Assembly: GCA_022799315.1 (NCBI GenBank)
Contig: JAAWOE010000012.1
Location: 1-42,193, forward strand
From: Clostridia bacterium
GTDB lineage: Bacteria; Bacillota; Clostridia; TANB77; CAG-508
Length of the DNA: 42,193 nt
Direction of reading: 5' to 3'
Made by a program: the position numbers and the translations under genes. Under the pieces are notes generated by a model. That model was given only the letters and a program-made list of their open reading frames with translations. It did not search any database and was not told the origin of the DNA. Positions 29,146 through 38,269 of the stretch are shown here, in pieces. How positions within the stretch are numbered: the stretch's first letter is position 1; each line of letters opens with the position of its first letter.

Positions 29146-29910
29146 ATGAATACAAAGAAAATAATTACAATTATAGCGATTATATTGGTGGTAGCACTTA
29201 TTGGAGTGTTATGCTATGGATATTATGAAAAATTTTTAAAGAAAGTACAAAATCCAATAGTAACAATGGAAGTGGAAGGGTATGGAACAATTAAAATAGA
29301 ACTATATCCTGATATGGCTCCAAATACAGTTACAAACTTTATAAGACTTGCAAATAGAGGATTTTATAATGGATTAACTTTCCATAGAACAATACCAAAT
29401 TTCATGATACAAGGTGGAGATAAAACAAGTACAGGCACAGGAACACCTAGTTTAAGTGATATAATGGATAATGTAGAAACAGATAAAGAATATGCAATTA
29501 AAGGAGAATTTGTAGCAAATGGATATAAACAAAACACATTAAGACATGAAGAAGGAGTTATATCTATGGCAAGATCAGATTATTCTAATTATGGTCTTAC
29601 AGAAGAAGGATATAATTCAGCAGGATCTCAATTCTTTATTACAACTACAAATTATCCATCTTTAAATGGATTGTATGCTCCATTTGGAAAAGTAATAGAA
29701 GGAATGGATGTAGTACATAAAATAGAAAATGTGGAAGTAATAACAAGAGATTCTTCATCATCAGAAGCATCAAATGGACTTGATAAACCAGTAGAACCAC
29801 CAGTAATTAAAAGTATAACAGTTGAAACATTTGGGGTGGATTATGGTATTCCAGAAACACAAGATGCATTTGATATACAAAAATACTTTGGTGGTACAAC
29901 ATTACAATAG
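29146..29910 (+). CDS. Membrane-anchored cyclophilin-type peptidyl-prolyl isomerase
   Basis: A 254-residue protein with an N-terminal membrane helix (about 5-26) and a cyclophilin domain (about 45-235). Visible are IELYPDMAPNTVTNFI, FYNGLTFHRTIPNFMIQGGD, GVISMAR, SAGSQFFI and YAPFGKVIEGMDVV. It assists folding of exported proteins. AGGAGG precedes ATG, 22 bases after the prepilin-like gene. Confidence 0.93.
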   Translation: MNTKKIITIIAIILVVALIGVLCYGYYEKFLKKVQNPIVTMEVEGYGTIKIELYPDMAPNTVTNFIRLANRGFYNGLTFHRTIPNFMIQGGDKTSTGTGTPSLSDIMDNVETDKEYAIKGEFVANGYKQNTLRHEEGVISMARSDYSNYGLTEEGYNSAGSQFFITTTNYPSLNGLYAPFGKVIEGMDVVHKIENVEVITRDSSSSEASNGLDKPVEPPVIKSITVETFGVDYGIPETQDAFDIQKYFGGTTLQ

Positions 29911-29942
29911 AAATTATGCTAGTATAAAATAGTAGAGAAAAA

Positions 29943-30066
29943 GTAGGGGGAGCTCTTGAGCCCCCTATTTTAGAGGCGTTGCTTTATTTGTATTTAATCT
30001 TTTAGCATATATTTATCAAAGAAAAATTTGATTTAAGGACTGTGGACGATTAAAATCGCCCCTACA
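29943..30066. repeat. GTAGGGGC-type repeat, copy 3
   Basis: The left end GTAGGGGGAGCTCTTGAG and CCCCCT, and the right end GGACGATTAAAATCGCC with CCTACA, correspond to the copies at 2455 and 20982; the middle differs. About 124 bases. The left half could also act as a terminator-like stem after the cyclophilin gene. Confidence 0.6.
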
Positions 30067-30106
30067 CTTTGGTTTATACTAATTTTTGAATAGTAACCTA
30101 AAAAAT

Positions 30107-30137
30107 GGAAAAAACAAGCAAATTAGCTTGTTTTTTT
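30107..30137 (+). terminator. Intrinsic terminator before gatC
   Basis: Arms AAAAAACAAGC and GCTTGTTTTTT with a short loop and Ts, separating the cyclophilin unit from gatC. Confidence 0.7.
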
Positions 30138-30190
30138 GCTTAAAAAATTATATAATAATGAACTATATAAAGAGTTGGGAGATGAGATAT

Positions 30191-30478
30191 ATGCAAGTAA
30201 GTAAAGAAGAAATTTTACATATTGCAAAACTAGCTAACTTAAATTTAAAAGAAGAAGAAGTAACTACATATATGGGACACTTAGAAGAAATTTTAAATTT
30301 TGCGAATATTGTAAATGAAGCACCAATTGAAGGATTAAAAGAGACTATTGGAGCAAATGAAACTTATAATGTATTTAGAAAAGATGAATTAAAGCAAGGA
30401 ATAAATAGAGAAGAACTATTACAAAATGCGAAAGAAGTACAAGAGGGAATGTTCAAAATTCCAAAAGTAATTAATTAG
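30191..30478 (+). CDS. gatC: Glutamyl/aspartyl-tRNA amidotransferase subunit C
   Basis: A 95-residue GatC, which stabilises the GatA-GatB complex. It starts MQVSKEEILHIAKLANL, the family pattern. An upstream in-frame ATG at 30086 is rejected because of the intervening terminator and because GGGAG is placed before 30191. gatA follows after a repeat-filled gap of 110 bases. Confidence 0.93.
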   Translation: MQVSKEEILHIAKLANLNLKEEEVTTYMGHLEEILNFANIVNEAPIEGLKETIGANETYNVFRKDELKQGINREELLQNAKEVQEGMFKIPKVIN

Positions 30479-30569
30479 AAGTTAGAGGTTAGAAGTTAGA
30501 GGTTAGAAATAAGAAATTCTTCGAAGGAAAATCTTAAATTCTAACATCCAACATCCAACGTCCAACCTC
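30476..30569. repeat. Dispersed GTTAGAGGTTAGAA-type repeat, copy 3 (inverted pair)
   Basis: The gatC-gatA gap is filled by tandem AGAAGTTAGAGGTT units on the left and, inverted, CTAACATCCAACATCCAAC and GTCCAACCTC on the right. The halves can pair into a long hairpin. Related single copies lie at 8618 and 9290. Confidence 0.5.
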
Positions 30570-30588
30570 AAAAAAAGGAGGAAAGCAA

Positions 30589-32038
30589 ATGGAAATATAT
30601 GAATTAACGGTACATGAATTATTAGAGAAGTTAGATAAAAAAGAGATAACAAAAGAAGAAATTTTAGCTTCTTACCAAAATAGAATTAATGAAAAAGAAA
30701 AAGATGTACAAGCTTTTGTTACAATAACAGACAAAGAAGCTAAAGAATGCTTAAATAAAGTAGAGAATAACACATCAAAATTAACAGGAATTCCAATAGG
30801 AATTAAAGATAATATTTGTACAAAAGGTGTAAAAACAACTTGTTCTTCAAAAATGCTAGAAAACTTTGTTTCACCATATGATGCGACAGTAATGGAAAAG
30901 ATAAATGAAGAAGGAATGATAACTTTAGGAAAATTAAACATGGATGAGTTTGCTATGGGAGGTTCAACAGAACATTCTTATTTTAAGGTAACTAAAAATC
31001 CATGGAACCTAAATAAAGTACCAGGAGGATCTTCTGGTGGATCTGCTGCTGCAGTAGCAGCACGGAATGGTGCCTTGGGCACTGGGTTCTGATACTGGAG
31101 GAAGTATTCGTCAACCTGCGTCTTTTTGTGGAGTTGTTGGATTAAAACCTACATATGGTTTAGTTTCTCGTTATGGATTAGTAGCATTTGCATCATCTTT
31201 AGACCAAATAGGTACATTAACAAAAGATGTAGAAGATTCAGCACTTCTATTAAATGTAATTGCAGGTCATGATAAAAAAGATTCAACATCTGCAATTCGT
31301 GAAAAAGAAGACTATACAAAAGCTTTAAAAAATGATGTAAAAGGATTAAAAATAGGAGTTCCAAAAGAGTATTTTGGAGAAGGAATAAATCCTGAAGTAA
31401 AAGAAGCTATAAAACAAGTAATTGAAAAATATAAAGAACTAGGAGCAACCGTTGAAGAATGTTCTCTAGATGTTGCAGACTATGCACTTGCAACATATTA
31501 CATTATTGCTTGTGCAGAAGCAAGTTCAAACCTTGGAAGATTTGATGGAATACGTTATGGATATAGAAGCAAAAACTATGAAAATTTAAAAGATATATAT
31601 CGTAATTCTAGAAGTGAAGGATTTGGTGCAGAAGTAAAAAGAAGAATTATTTTAGGTACATATGTGCTTTCTTCTGGATACTATGATGCTTATTATAAAA
31701 AAGCACAACAAGTTCGTACTTTAGTTAAAAATGAATTTGCAAGAAATTTTGAAAAGTATGATGTAATTTTAATACCAACAGCATCTAATGTTGCATTTGA
31801 TATTGGTTCTAAAATTAATGATCCACTAGAAATGTATCTTGCAGATCTTTGTACAGTACCTGTTAATATTGCAGGTCTCCCAGGAATTAGTGTACCTTGT
31901 GGACTAAATTCTGAGGGGATGCCAATCGGATTTCAATTAATAGGAAAGCCATTTGCAGAAAGTACAATTTTAAATGCAGCATATACATATGAACAAAATA
32001 CAGATTTTAGAAAAAATAAACCAGAGTTTAAAAATTAA
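30589..32038 (+). CDS. gatA: Glutamyl/aspartyl-tRNA amidotransferase subunit A, requiring one +1 frameshift
   Basis: GatA releases ammonia from glutamine so that GatB can convert Glu-tRNA(Gln) or Asp-tRNA(Asn) to the correct charged tRNA. In zero frame the gene stops at a TGA after 167 codons. Skipping the C at 31063 gives a 482-residue protein of normal length. The amidase signature runs [27 protein letters not shown] across the shift, Gly159 being restored. The catalytic triad is Lys73, cis-Ser148 and nucleophile Ser172, so the unshifted product lacks the nucleophile. The rest is well conserved. The gene sits between intact gatC and gatB. GatA should be essential unless a glutaminyl-tRNA synthetase exists elsewhere, so decay is unlikely. 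GGAGG precedes ATG. Confidence 0.94.
31063..31065 (+). other. CGG +1 frameshift site 6, in gatA
   Basis: The sequence reads GCA GCA CGG AAT GGT; CGG is codon 159. Skipping the C at 31063 gives GCA GGA ATG GTG CCT TGG, the conserved AAGMVP of the amidase signature. Zero frame stops at TGA nine codons after CGG. The form is the same as at the five feoB sites. Confidence 0.88.
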
Positions 32039-32054
32039 GGAGGGAATAAAATAT

Positions 32055-33500
32055 ATGTCAAGAGAAGATTATGAAGTTGTAATAGGACTAGAAGTACACG
32101 CAGAACTTTCAACAAAAACGAAGATATTTTGTTCTTGTCCTACAGAATTTGGTGGAGAACCAAACACACATTGTTGCCCAGTATGTATGGCGCTACCTGG
32201 AGCATTACCAGTATTAAATGAAAAAGTAATAGAATATGCAGTTCGTGCAGGGCTTGCAACAAATTGTGAAATTGAGCAAAATAGTAAAAATGATCGCAAG
32301 AACTATTTCTATCCAGATTTACCAAAGTCTTATCAAATATCACAATTTGATAAACCACTTTGTAAAAAAGGTAGTATAGAAATTGAAAATGAGAAAGGCG
32401 AAAAAAGAGTTATTGGCATTACAAGAATTCATATAGAAGAAGATGCAGGAAAACTAAACCATGATGAATTTGGTGGAGGAAGTCTAGTAGACTTAAACCG
32501 TGCAGGAGTACCACTAATTGAAATTGTATCAGAACCAGATATGCGTTCAAGCCGTGAGGCAGAAAACTATTTAAGAAAATTGAAATCAATTTTAGAATAT
32601 ATTGAAGTATCAGACTGTAAAATGCAAGAGGGATCTCTTCGTGCAGATGTTAACGTTTCTGTTAGAAAAAGAGGAGAAACAAAACTTGGTACGCGTACAG
32701 AAATGAAAAATATGAACTCATTTAGATCAATTGTAAGAGGGATAGAATACGAAATAGAACGTCAAATTGATGTATTAGAAGAGGGTGGTAAGGTAGAACA
32801 AGAAACATTAAGATGGGATGATGTATCAGGAAAAACATTTTCGATGAGAGATAAAGAAGATGCGCAAGATTACAGATATTTTCCAGACCCAGATTTAGTA
32901 GAAATTCGACTATCTGATGAATATATTGAAGATGTTAGAAAAACACTACCAGAACTTCCAGAGTCTAGAAGAGCAAGATATATAGATGAGTATAATTTAA
33001 CAGAACGTGATGCAAATTTATTAACTGCATCCAAACATTTATCAAATCTTTTTGAAGCTACAACAGCTATTTGTGGTAATGCAAAAGCTAGTTGCAACTG
33101 GATTTTATCAGATATATCAAGAATATTAAATGAAAAGGAAATGGAAGCAAATGAAATACCATTTACAGCGGATAATTTAGCTGGGTTAATTACACTAATA
33201 GAAAAAGGAACTATTAGTAGTGCTATTGCTAAAAAAGTACTAGAAGAACTATTTGAAGATCCAAAAGAACCAAGTAAAATTATTGAAGAAAAAGGCTGGA
33301 TTCAAATTTCAGATGAAGGAGCAATTAAGGAAGTAGTAATGCAAATACTAGAATCAAATCCACAATCTGTAATAGATTTTAAAGCAGGAAAAGATAGAGC
33401 AATTGGTTTCTTAGTAGGGCAAGCAATGAAACAAACAAAAGGAAAAGCAAACCCACAAATGTTAAATAAAATGTTTGTAGAAGAAATAAATAAGATGTAA
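32055..33500 (+). CDS. gatB: Glutamyl/aspartyl-tRNA amidotransferase subunit B
   Basis: A 481-residue GatB, the kinase/transamidase subunit. It starts MSREDYEVVIGLEVHAELST, followed by CSCPTEFGGEPNTHCCPVC (zinc-binding Cys), the DLNRAGVPLIEIVSEPD signature and a C-terminal YqeY-like helical domain. The start at 32055 is chosen because GGAGGG precedes it; an earlier in-frame ATG lies inside gatA. It follows gatA by 16 bases. Confidence 0.96.
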   Translation: MSREDYEVVIGLEVHAELSTKTKIFCSCPTEFGGEPNTHCCPVCMALPGALPVLNEKVIEYAVRAGLATNCEIEQNSKNDRKNYFYPDLPKSYQISQFDKPLCKKGSIEIENEKGEKRVIGITRIHIEEDAGKLNHDEFGGGSLVDLNRAGVPLIEIVSEPDMRSSREAENYLRKLKSILEYIEVSDCKMQEGSLRADVNVSVRKRGETKLGTRTEMKNMNSFRSIVRGIEYEIERQIDVLEEGGKVEQETLRWDDVSGKTFSMRDKEDAQDYRYFPDPDLVEIRLSDEYIEDVRKTLPELPESRRARYIDEYNLTERDANLLTASKHLSNLFEATTAICGNAKASCNWILSDISRILNEKEMEANEIPFTADNLAGLITLIEKGTISSAIAKKVLEELFEDPKEPSKIIEEKGWIQISDEGAIKEVVMQILESNPQSVIDFKAGKDRAIGFLVGQAMKQTKGKANPQMLNKMFVEEINKM

Positions 33501-33502
33501 AT

Positions 33503-33537
33503 AAAACGCCGCAGGTACATAACCTGCGGCATTTTTG
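33503..33537. terminator. Bidirectional terminator between gatB and the 34-residue ORF
   Basis: Arms GCCGCAGGT and ACCTGCGGC (33509-33517 and 33523-33531). The plus side has ATTTTT and the minus side GTTTTATTT, so it can serve both convergent genes. Confidence 0.8.
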
Positions 33538-33564
33538 CTTTTCATATTCAGTTGTGTTGGACAT

Positions 33565-33669
33565 TTAAATCATATGGAGCCTGCGGTATTCGCGGTTCTT
33601 GCTGTTCTTATGGTTCTGAATGATGATGATGGTGGTGTTGTTTTTTCTGTTGTAAACGACTTTTGACAT
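33565..33669 (-). CDS. Possible 34-residue basic peptide
   Basis: Starts MSKVVYNRKNN, contains a short Thr/Ile run and a basic Asn/Lys/Arg-rich end. Support: a consensus promoter at 33721-33749, an AAGGAGG site correctly spaced to ATG 33669, and a terminator downstream. No family recognised. A neighbouring frame over the same bases reads a six-His run and a Gln/Pro-rich tail interrupted by TAA, so the true frame or intactness is open. Confidence 0.4.
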   Translation of the reverse strand: MSKVVYNRKNNTTIIIIQNHKNSKNREYRRLHMI

Positions 33670-33720
33670 ATGAATGTCCTCCTTGTGTAATATATTATAA
33701 CAAAAACTTATATTATATAT

Positions 33721-33749
33721 ATTATACCATAAAAATCTACATAAAGCAA
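33721..33749 (-). promoter_or_regulatory. Promoter of the 34-residue ORF
   Basis: On the minus strand TTGCTT (33744-33749) and a perfect TATAAT (33721-33726) with a 17-base spacer. Confidence 0.6.
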
Positions 33750-33763
33750 ATTTTATGAAAACC

Positions 33764-34012
33764 TCAGCAAATTTGCTTCTTAATTGTGTCAATTGCAAGG
33801 GCACAAATAAGGAATTCAACTGCAAAAAATAGGCTTAGTCGAAATACAGATAGACCTATATAGTATAGTTCTAAATTTGCACTTAATTCATAACTAATTA
33901 GTAATGCCATACTAACCATACATACTACAAAAGAAAAAATAAAGCCATAATTCATAGTCTTTTTTACTTTATCTTCCATAGAATTAAATTTATCTCTTAA
34001 CATTTTAATCAT
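33764..34012 (-). CDS. Small two-helix membrane protein
   Basis: 82 residues from ATG 34012, chosen because GGAGG is spaced correctly before it; an in-frame ATG at 34027 overlaps that site. A short amphipathic N-terminus (MIKMLRDKFNSMEDKVKKTMNYG) is followed by two membrane helices (about 22-43 and 53-76). Unknown function; similar small proteins are common in Clostridia. Confidence 0.65.
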   Translation of the reverse strand: MIKMLRDKFNSMEDKVKKTMNYGFIFSFVVCMVSMALLISYELSANLELYYIGLSVFRLSLFFAVEFLICALAIDTIKKQIC

Positions 34013-34101
34013 AACTATTTCCTCCATATATAATTAAATATACTTATAATATAATGGTAACATGAAGAAATAGTAAAATCAAAGGTAATTTGTGGTAAAC
34101 A

Positions 34102-34133
34102 AAAATCCTTCCACGTATGTGGAAGGATTTATT
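34102..34133 (-). terminator. Terminator after rpsT
   Basis: Arms AAATCCTTCCAC and GTGGAAGGATTT with a four-base loop; on the minus strand a T-run follows. Confidence 0.8.
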
Positions 34134-34161
34134 AAAAAACTATGCATAATTTTTTAATTTT

Positions 34162-34428
34162 CTATGCTTTTACAGCATTTAATTTTTTAGCTAATCTAGA
34201 TTTTTTTCTAGCAGCTGTATTTTTTACTATAACTCCTTTTGAACAAGCCATATCTATTTTTTTTGTAGCTTCTACAAATAGAGTTTCAGCATTAGCTACA
34301 TCTCCAGCTTCAATAGCTTCTTCAAATTTTCTAATGGCTGTTCTGTAACCAGATTTTATCATATTATTTCTTAATGTTTTCTTTTCGATAACACTTACTC
34401 TTTTTATTGCTGATTTAATGTTTGGCAT
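34162..34428 (-). CDS. rpsT: 30S ribosomal protein S20
   Basis: An 88-residue, strongly basic three-helix protein starting [11 protein letters not shown], with [12 protein letters not shown] at the end. It binds 16S rRNA. AGGAGGTG lies before ATG and a consensus promoter upstream; it is monocistronic. Confidence 0.96.
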   Translation of the reverse strand: MPNIKSAIKRVSVIEKKTLRNNMIKSGYRTAIRKFEEAIEAGDVANAETLFVEATKKIDMACSKGVIVKNTAARKKSRLAKKLNAVKA

Positions 34429-34472
34429 TATATTGCACCTCCTTGTATGTAAAATAAACTATAACGCATAAT

Positions 34473-34501
34473 ATTCTAACATAAAAGAAATAAAAAAGCA
34501 A
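34473..34501 (-). promoter_or_regulatory. rpsT promoter
   Basis: On the minus strand TTGCTT (34496-34501) and TAGAAT (34473-34478) with a 17-base spacer. Confidence 0.55.
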
Positions 34502-34548
34502 GACCTATAGCTAATCAAATTGAAAAAATGTAAAATTTATTTTTTACA

Positions 34549-34580
34549 AAGAAACAACGCTAGTGTATGCGTTGTTTCTT
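34549..34580 (-). terminator. Terminator after pflA
   Basis: Arms GAAACAACGC and GCGTTGTTTC with an eight-base loop, shortly after the pflA stop on the minus strand. Confidence 0.7.
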
Positions 34581-34585
34581 CTAAT

Positions 34586-35317
34586 TTAGATATTCAAAAT
34601 TTTTTTTGCTCTTGCTATATCTTCATCTGTAGCATTAGGAACATTTTCTAACTCATAAACTTTGCCTAAACTTTCCCATTTAAATTTACCCATATTATGA
34701 TATTTTAATAATTCTATTTTTTCTACATTAGATAAAGTAGATATAAAATCTTTTAATCTAATTAAATCTTCTTTATCATCTGTAATATTAGGAATAATTA
34801 CTTGTCTTATCCAAATTGGTTTATTAATACTATTTAAATACTTTATAAATTCAAGTTCTCTCTCATTTGAAAATCCCACAAGCTTTTTACATTTATCGGG
34901 ATTAATATGTTTAATATCCACTAAAAATAGGTCTGTTAAGCTAATTAGTTCTTCTAATTTTTGTGTTATGCAAAACATACCAGAAGTATCAATTGCAGTA
35001 TGAATATTAAACTTCTTTAATTCTTTAAATAGATTTATTAAAAAATCTATTTGTAGTAAAGGTTCTCCTCCAGAAATGGTAATTCCACCACCAGAAGCTT
35101 TAAAATAATTAGAATAACGACTAATTTTATCTATTAATTCATCTATAGTTATAATTGTACCACAAGATAGATTCCAAGTATCTCTATTATGACAGTATTT
35201 ACATTTTAAATGACATCCCTGCATAAATATAACAAATCTTATACCAGGTCCATCTACAGTTCCAAGTGTTTCAATAGAATGTATTCTTGCCATAGTTTCT
35301 TTATTAAATTGCTCCAT
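34586..35317 (-). CDS. pflA: Pyruvate formate-lyase activating enzyme
   Basis: A 243-residue radical SAM enzyme that installs the glycyl radical on PFL. The cluster motif CxxxCxxC is at Cys35, Cys39 and Cys42 (GCHLKCKYCHNRDTW). GGGITISGGEPLLQ follows, and DTSGMFC and LVDIKHI are further on. It follows pflB by 23 bases in the same operon, with GGGAGA before ATG 35317. Confidence 0.96.
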   Translation of the reverse strand: MEQFNKETMARIHSIETLGTVDGPGIRFVIFMQGCHLKCKYCHNRDTWNLSCGTIITIDELIDKISRYSNYFKASGGGITISGGEPLLQIDFLINLFKELKKFNIHTAIDTSGMFCITQKLEELISLTDLFLVDIKHINPDKCKKLVGFSNERELEFIKYLNSINKPIWIRQVIIPNITDDKEDLIRLKDFISTLSNVEKIELLKYHNMGKFKWESLGKVYELENVPNATDEDIARAKKILNI

Positions 35318-35340
35318 ATATTTCTCCCATATAAAATATC

Positions 35341-37575
35341 TTAAATTCTTTCATGTATAGTCCTATTAATAACATCTAATTGTTGTTCACGAGTTAATTT
35401 TGTAAAATGAACTGCATATCCAGAAACACGTATTGTTAATTGAGGATATTTTTCTGGATGCTCCATAGCATCTTCAAGTAATGCTCTATCAAATACATTT
35501 ACATTTATATGATGTCCCTCACTTGCAAAATATCCATCTAACATAGATACTAAGTTATTAACTCTACCAGTCTCATCTTTTCCAAGAGTAGAAGGTGTAA
35601 TAGAAAATGTATATGAAATACCATCTTGAGAATATTCATAAGGAAGCTTTGCAACAGAGTTCATAACAGCTAAAGCACCATTTGTATCTCTTCCATGCAA
35701 TGGATTTGCACCAGGGCCAAATGGCTCACCTGCTTTTCTACCATCAGGAGTATTTCCTGTTGCTTTTCCATAAACAACGTTTGAAGTAATCGTAAGTATA
35801 GACATTGTTGTTTTTGAATTTCTATAAGTATTGTATTTCTTTAATTTATTCATAAATTTTTTAACTATTGATACAGCAATACTATCTGCTCTATCATCAT
35901 CATTACCGTATTTTGGAAAATCACCATCTATTTCATAATCTACTGCAATACCAGACTCGTCTCTTATAACTTTTACTTTTGCATATTTTATTGCAGATAA
36001 TGAATCTGCTACAACAGAAAGTCCAGCAATTCCACAAGCCATTGTTCTTAAAATTTCTTGATCATGTAATGCCATTTCTAATGCTTCATATGAATATTTA
36101 TCATGCATATAATGAATAGCATTTAATGCTTTAATATATATTTTTGCGACATAGTCCATCATAGTATCAAATTTTTCCATTACTTCATTATAGTCTAAAT
36201 ATTCAGAAGTAATGGGTTCAAATTTTGGAGTAACTTGTTTTCCACTTAGCTCATCTCTACCACCATTAATTGCATAAAGAAGAGTTTTAGCAAGGTTACA
36301 TCTTGCTCCAAAAAATTGCATTTGTTTTCCAATTCTCATGGCAGATACACAACAAGCAATTCCATAGTCATCACCCCAGTATTTTCTCATTAAATCATCA
36401 TTTTCATATTGAATAGAAGAGGTTTTTATAGATAAATCTGCGCAAAAATCTTTAAATGCTTTTGGTAATTTTGTAGACCATAATACAGTTAAATTTGGTT
36501 CGGGTGCAGGACCTAAGTTTACAAGAGTATATAACATTCTATAAGAATTTTTTGTAACTAAAGTTCTACCATCAATTCCCATACCACCGATAGATTCAGT
36601 AACCCAAACAGGGTCTCCACTAAATAATTCATTATATTCTGGAGTTCTTAAAAATCTAATTAAACGTAACTTCATAACAAAGTGATCCATTAATTCTTGT
36701 GCTTGAGATTCAGTCAAAGTACCATTTTGTAAATCTCTTTCAATATAAATATCTAAGAAAGTAGAAGTTCTTCCTAAACTCATAGCAGCACCGTTTTGGT
36801 CTTTTACAGCACCTAAGTATGCAAAATAAGTCCATTGAATAGCTTCTTTAGCAGTACTTGCAGGAATTGAAATGTCAAAACCATATCTTAGGGCCATTAC
36901 TTTTAATTGTTCTAAGGCAAGTATTTGATCATGAATTTCTTCTCTTTGTTTTATAATTTCTTCTGTTAAATAATCAATATTTAAATTATTTAGTTCTTCT
37001 TTTTTCTCATTTATTAATACGTCTACACCATATAATGCTACACGTCTATAATCACCAATAATTCTTCCACGACCATATCCATCAGGAAGACCAGTGATTA
37101 AGTGTGAGCTTCTAGCAGCACGAATATCTGGAGTATATACACTAAATACACCATCATTATGAGTTCTTCTTATTGTATTAAATATTTTACTAACTTCAGG
37201 GTCTACTTCCTTGCCATATGCAGCACAAGACTTTTCTACAATTTTAATACCACCAAAAGGCATAATTGCTCTTTTTAATGGGGCATCTGTTTGAAGGCCA
37301 ACTATTTCTTCTAAGTTTTTATCTATATAACCAGCATCATATGCAGCAATACTAGATATAGTTTTAGAATCGATATCTAAAACACCATTATTTTCTTTTT
37401 CTTTCTTATATAATTCTATTACTTGATTCCATAATTCTTTAGTTTTATTAGTAGGTCCAGATAAGAAACTAGAATCTCCTTCATATGGAGTGTAATTGTT
37501 TATAATAAAGTTTCTTACATCAATTTCATTTTGCCAATCTCCACTTTTAAAATCATTCCATTCTTTAAATTTCAT
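35341..37575 (-). CDS. pflB: Formate C-acetyltransferase (pyruvate formate-lyase)
   Basis: A 744-residue anaerobic glycyl radical enzyme splitting pyruvate with CoA to acetyl-CoA and formate. The adjacent active-site cysteines are Cys408 and Cys409 ([20 protein letters not shown]), and the radical glycine is Gly719 in RVSGYAVHF near the C-terminus. Length is typical. It heads the pflB-pflA operon with its own promoter and indicates fermentative metabolism. Confidence 0.97.
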   Translation of the reverse strand: MKFKEWNDFKSGDWQNEIDVRNFIINNYTPYEGDSSFLSGPTNKTKELWNQVIELYKKEKENNGVLDIDSKTISSIAAYDAGYIDKNLEEIVGLQTDAPLKRAIMPFGGIKIVEKSCAAYGKEVDPEVSKIFNTIRRTHNDGVFSVYTPDIRAARSSHLITGLPDGYGRGRIIGDYRRVALYGVDVLINEKKEELNNLNIDYLTEEIIKQREEIHDQILALEQLKVMALRYGFDISIPASTAKEAIQWTYFAYLGAVKDQNGAAMSLGRTSTFLDIYIERDLQNGTLTESQAQELMDHFVMKLRLIRFLRTPEYNELFSGDPVWVTESIGGMGIDGRTLVTKNSYRMLYTLVNLGPAPEPNLTVLWSTKLPKAFKDFCADLSIKTSSIQYENDDLMRKYWGDDYGIACCVSAMRIGKQMQFFGARCNLAKTLLYAINGGRDELSGKQVTPKFEPITSEYLDYNEVMEKFDTMMDYVAKIYIKALNAIHYMHDKYSYEALEMALHDQEILRTMACGIAGLSVVADSLSAIKYAKVKVIRDESGIAVDYEIDGDFPKYGNDDDRADSIAVSIVKKFMNKLKKYNTYRNSKTTMSILTITSNVVYGKATGNTPDGRKAGEPFGPGANPLHGRDTNGALAVMNSVAKLPYEYSQDGISYTFSITPSTLGKDETGRVNNLVSMLDGYFASEGHHINVNVFDRALLEDAMEHPEKYPQLTIRVSGYAVHFTKLTREQQLDVINRTIHERI

Positions 37576-37608
37576 AAATCATTCTCCTTTTTTTATAATT
37601 CGTAAATT

Positions 37609-37637
37609 ATCATACCATAACCCAAATATCAAATCAA
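37609..37637 (-). promoter_or_regulatory. pflB promoter
   Basis: On the minus strand TTGATT (37632-37637) and TATGAT (37609-37614) with a 17-base spacer. I see no clear Rex or Fnr site; the region up to 37772 is nearly pure A/T. Confidence 0.6.
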
Positions 37638-37772
37638 CTTAAAATTTACAAACTATATAATATTAATAAATCTATAAATATTATGTTAAAAAAACAAGTT
37701 ATTATTAATTTTTACAATTTATTTGTAACAAAAATTTAAAAAAATCATAAACTATGCTAAGGAGGGAGTTAA

Positions 37773-38126
37773 ATGTGGGATTTTATAATATCTACAACCG
37801 TTTGGACTCTTGCACTTTATGGATTATTTGAAATTGCAAAAACAATCATATACATATGTTCTTATACAAAACTACAATCAGACGGTATATATGTAATTGT
37901 TGCTGTAAAGAACCAAGAAAATAGGATAGAAGGATTTTTGCGTTCGATACTATTTAAAATTATTTATGGTAAAGAAGACTATATAAAAAATGTTATTGTT
38001 GCGGATTTAGATTCACAAGATGAAACAAAAGAAATATTAAATGAAATGAAAAAAGACTATGATATATTGAAAATTACTAATTGGAAAGAATGTAAGGAAA
38101 TTATAGAAAATGTAAAGGAAAATTAA
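37773..38126 (+). CDS. Small membrane-anchored protein with a partial GT-A (glycosyltransferase 2-like) fold
   Basis: 117 residues. One N-terminal membrane helix (about 3-30) is followed by a fragment matching the first part of a family 2 glycosyltransferase: GIYVIVAVKNQENRIEGFLRS, then NVIVADLDSQDETKEIL. The aspartate-rich turn resembles the nucleotide-binding DDGSTD. The catalytic second half is missing, so it is unlikely to be an active transferase. GGAGGG lies before ATG, and the frame is intact to a proper stop. It may be a stand-alone domain with another role. Confidence 0.65.
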   Translation: MWDFIISTTVWTLALYGLFEIAKTIIYICSYTKLQSDGIYVIVAVKNQENRIEGFLRSILFKIIYGKEDYIKNVIVADLDSQDETKEILNEMKKDYDILKITNWKECKEIIENVKEN

Positions 38127-38191
38127 ATATTTTACATTCTTTGCTATATAAAGATGCTATTAAAATATAATTCATAAAATTTCTTAAAATG

Positions 38192-38220
38192 TTGACAATA
38201 AAGATGTGGTTTTATAAAAT
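38192..38220 (+). promoter_or_regulatory. Promoter of the discoidin-domain gene
   Basis: TTGACA (38192-38197) and TAAAAT (38215-38220) with a 17-base spacer. Confidence 0.65.
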
Positions 38221-38269
38221 GTATATGCGATAAATCATTTATAAACATAAGACAAGGAGAAGAAATTTT

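Noticed and set aside
31067-32038. Separate gene starting with ATG inside gatA
   Set aside because: It begins in the middle of the amidase signature ([12 protein letters not shown]), has no ribosome site, and completes gatA exactly.
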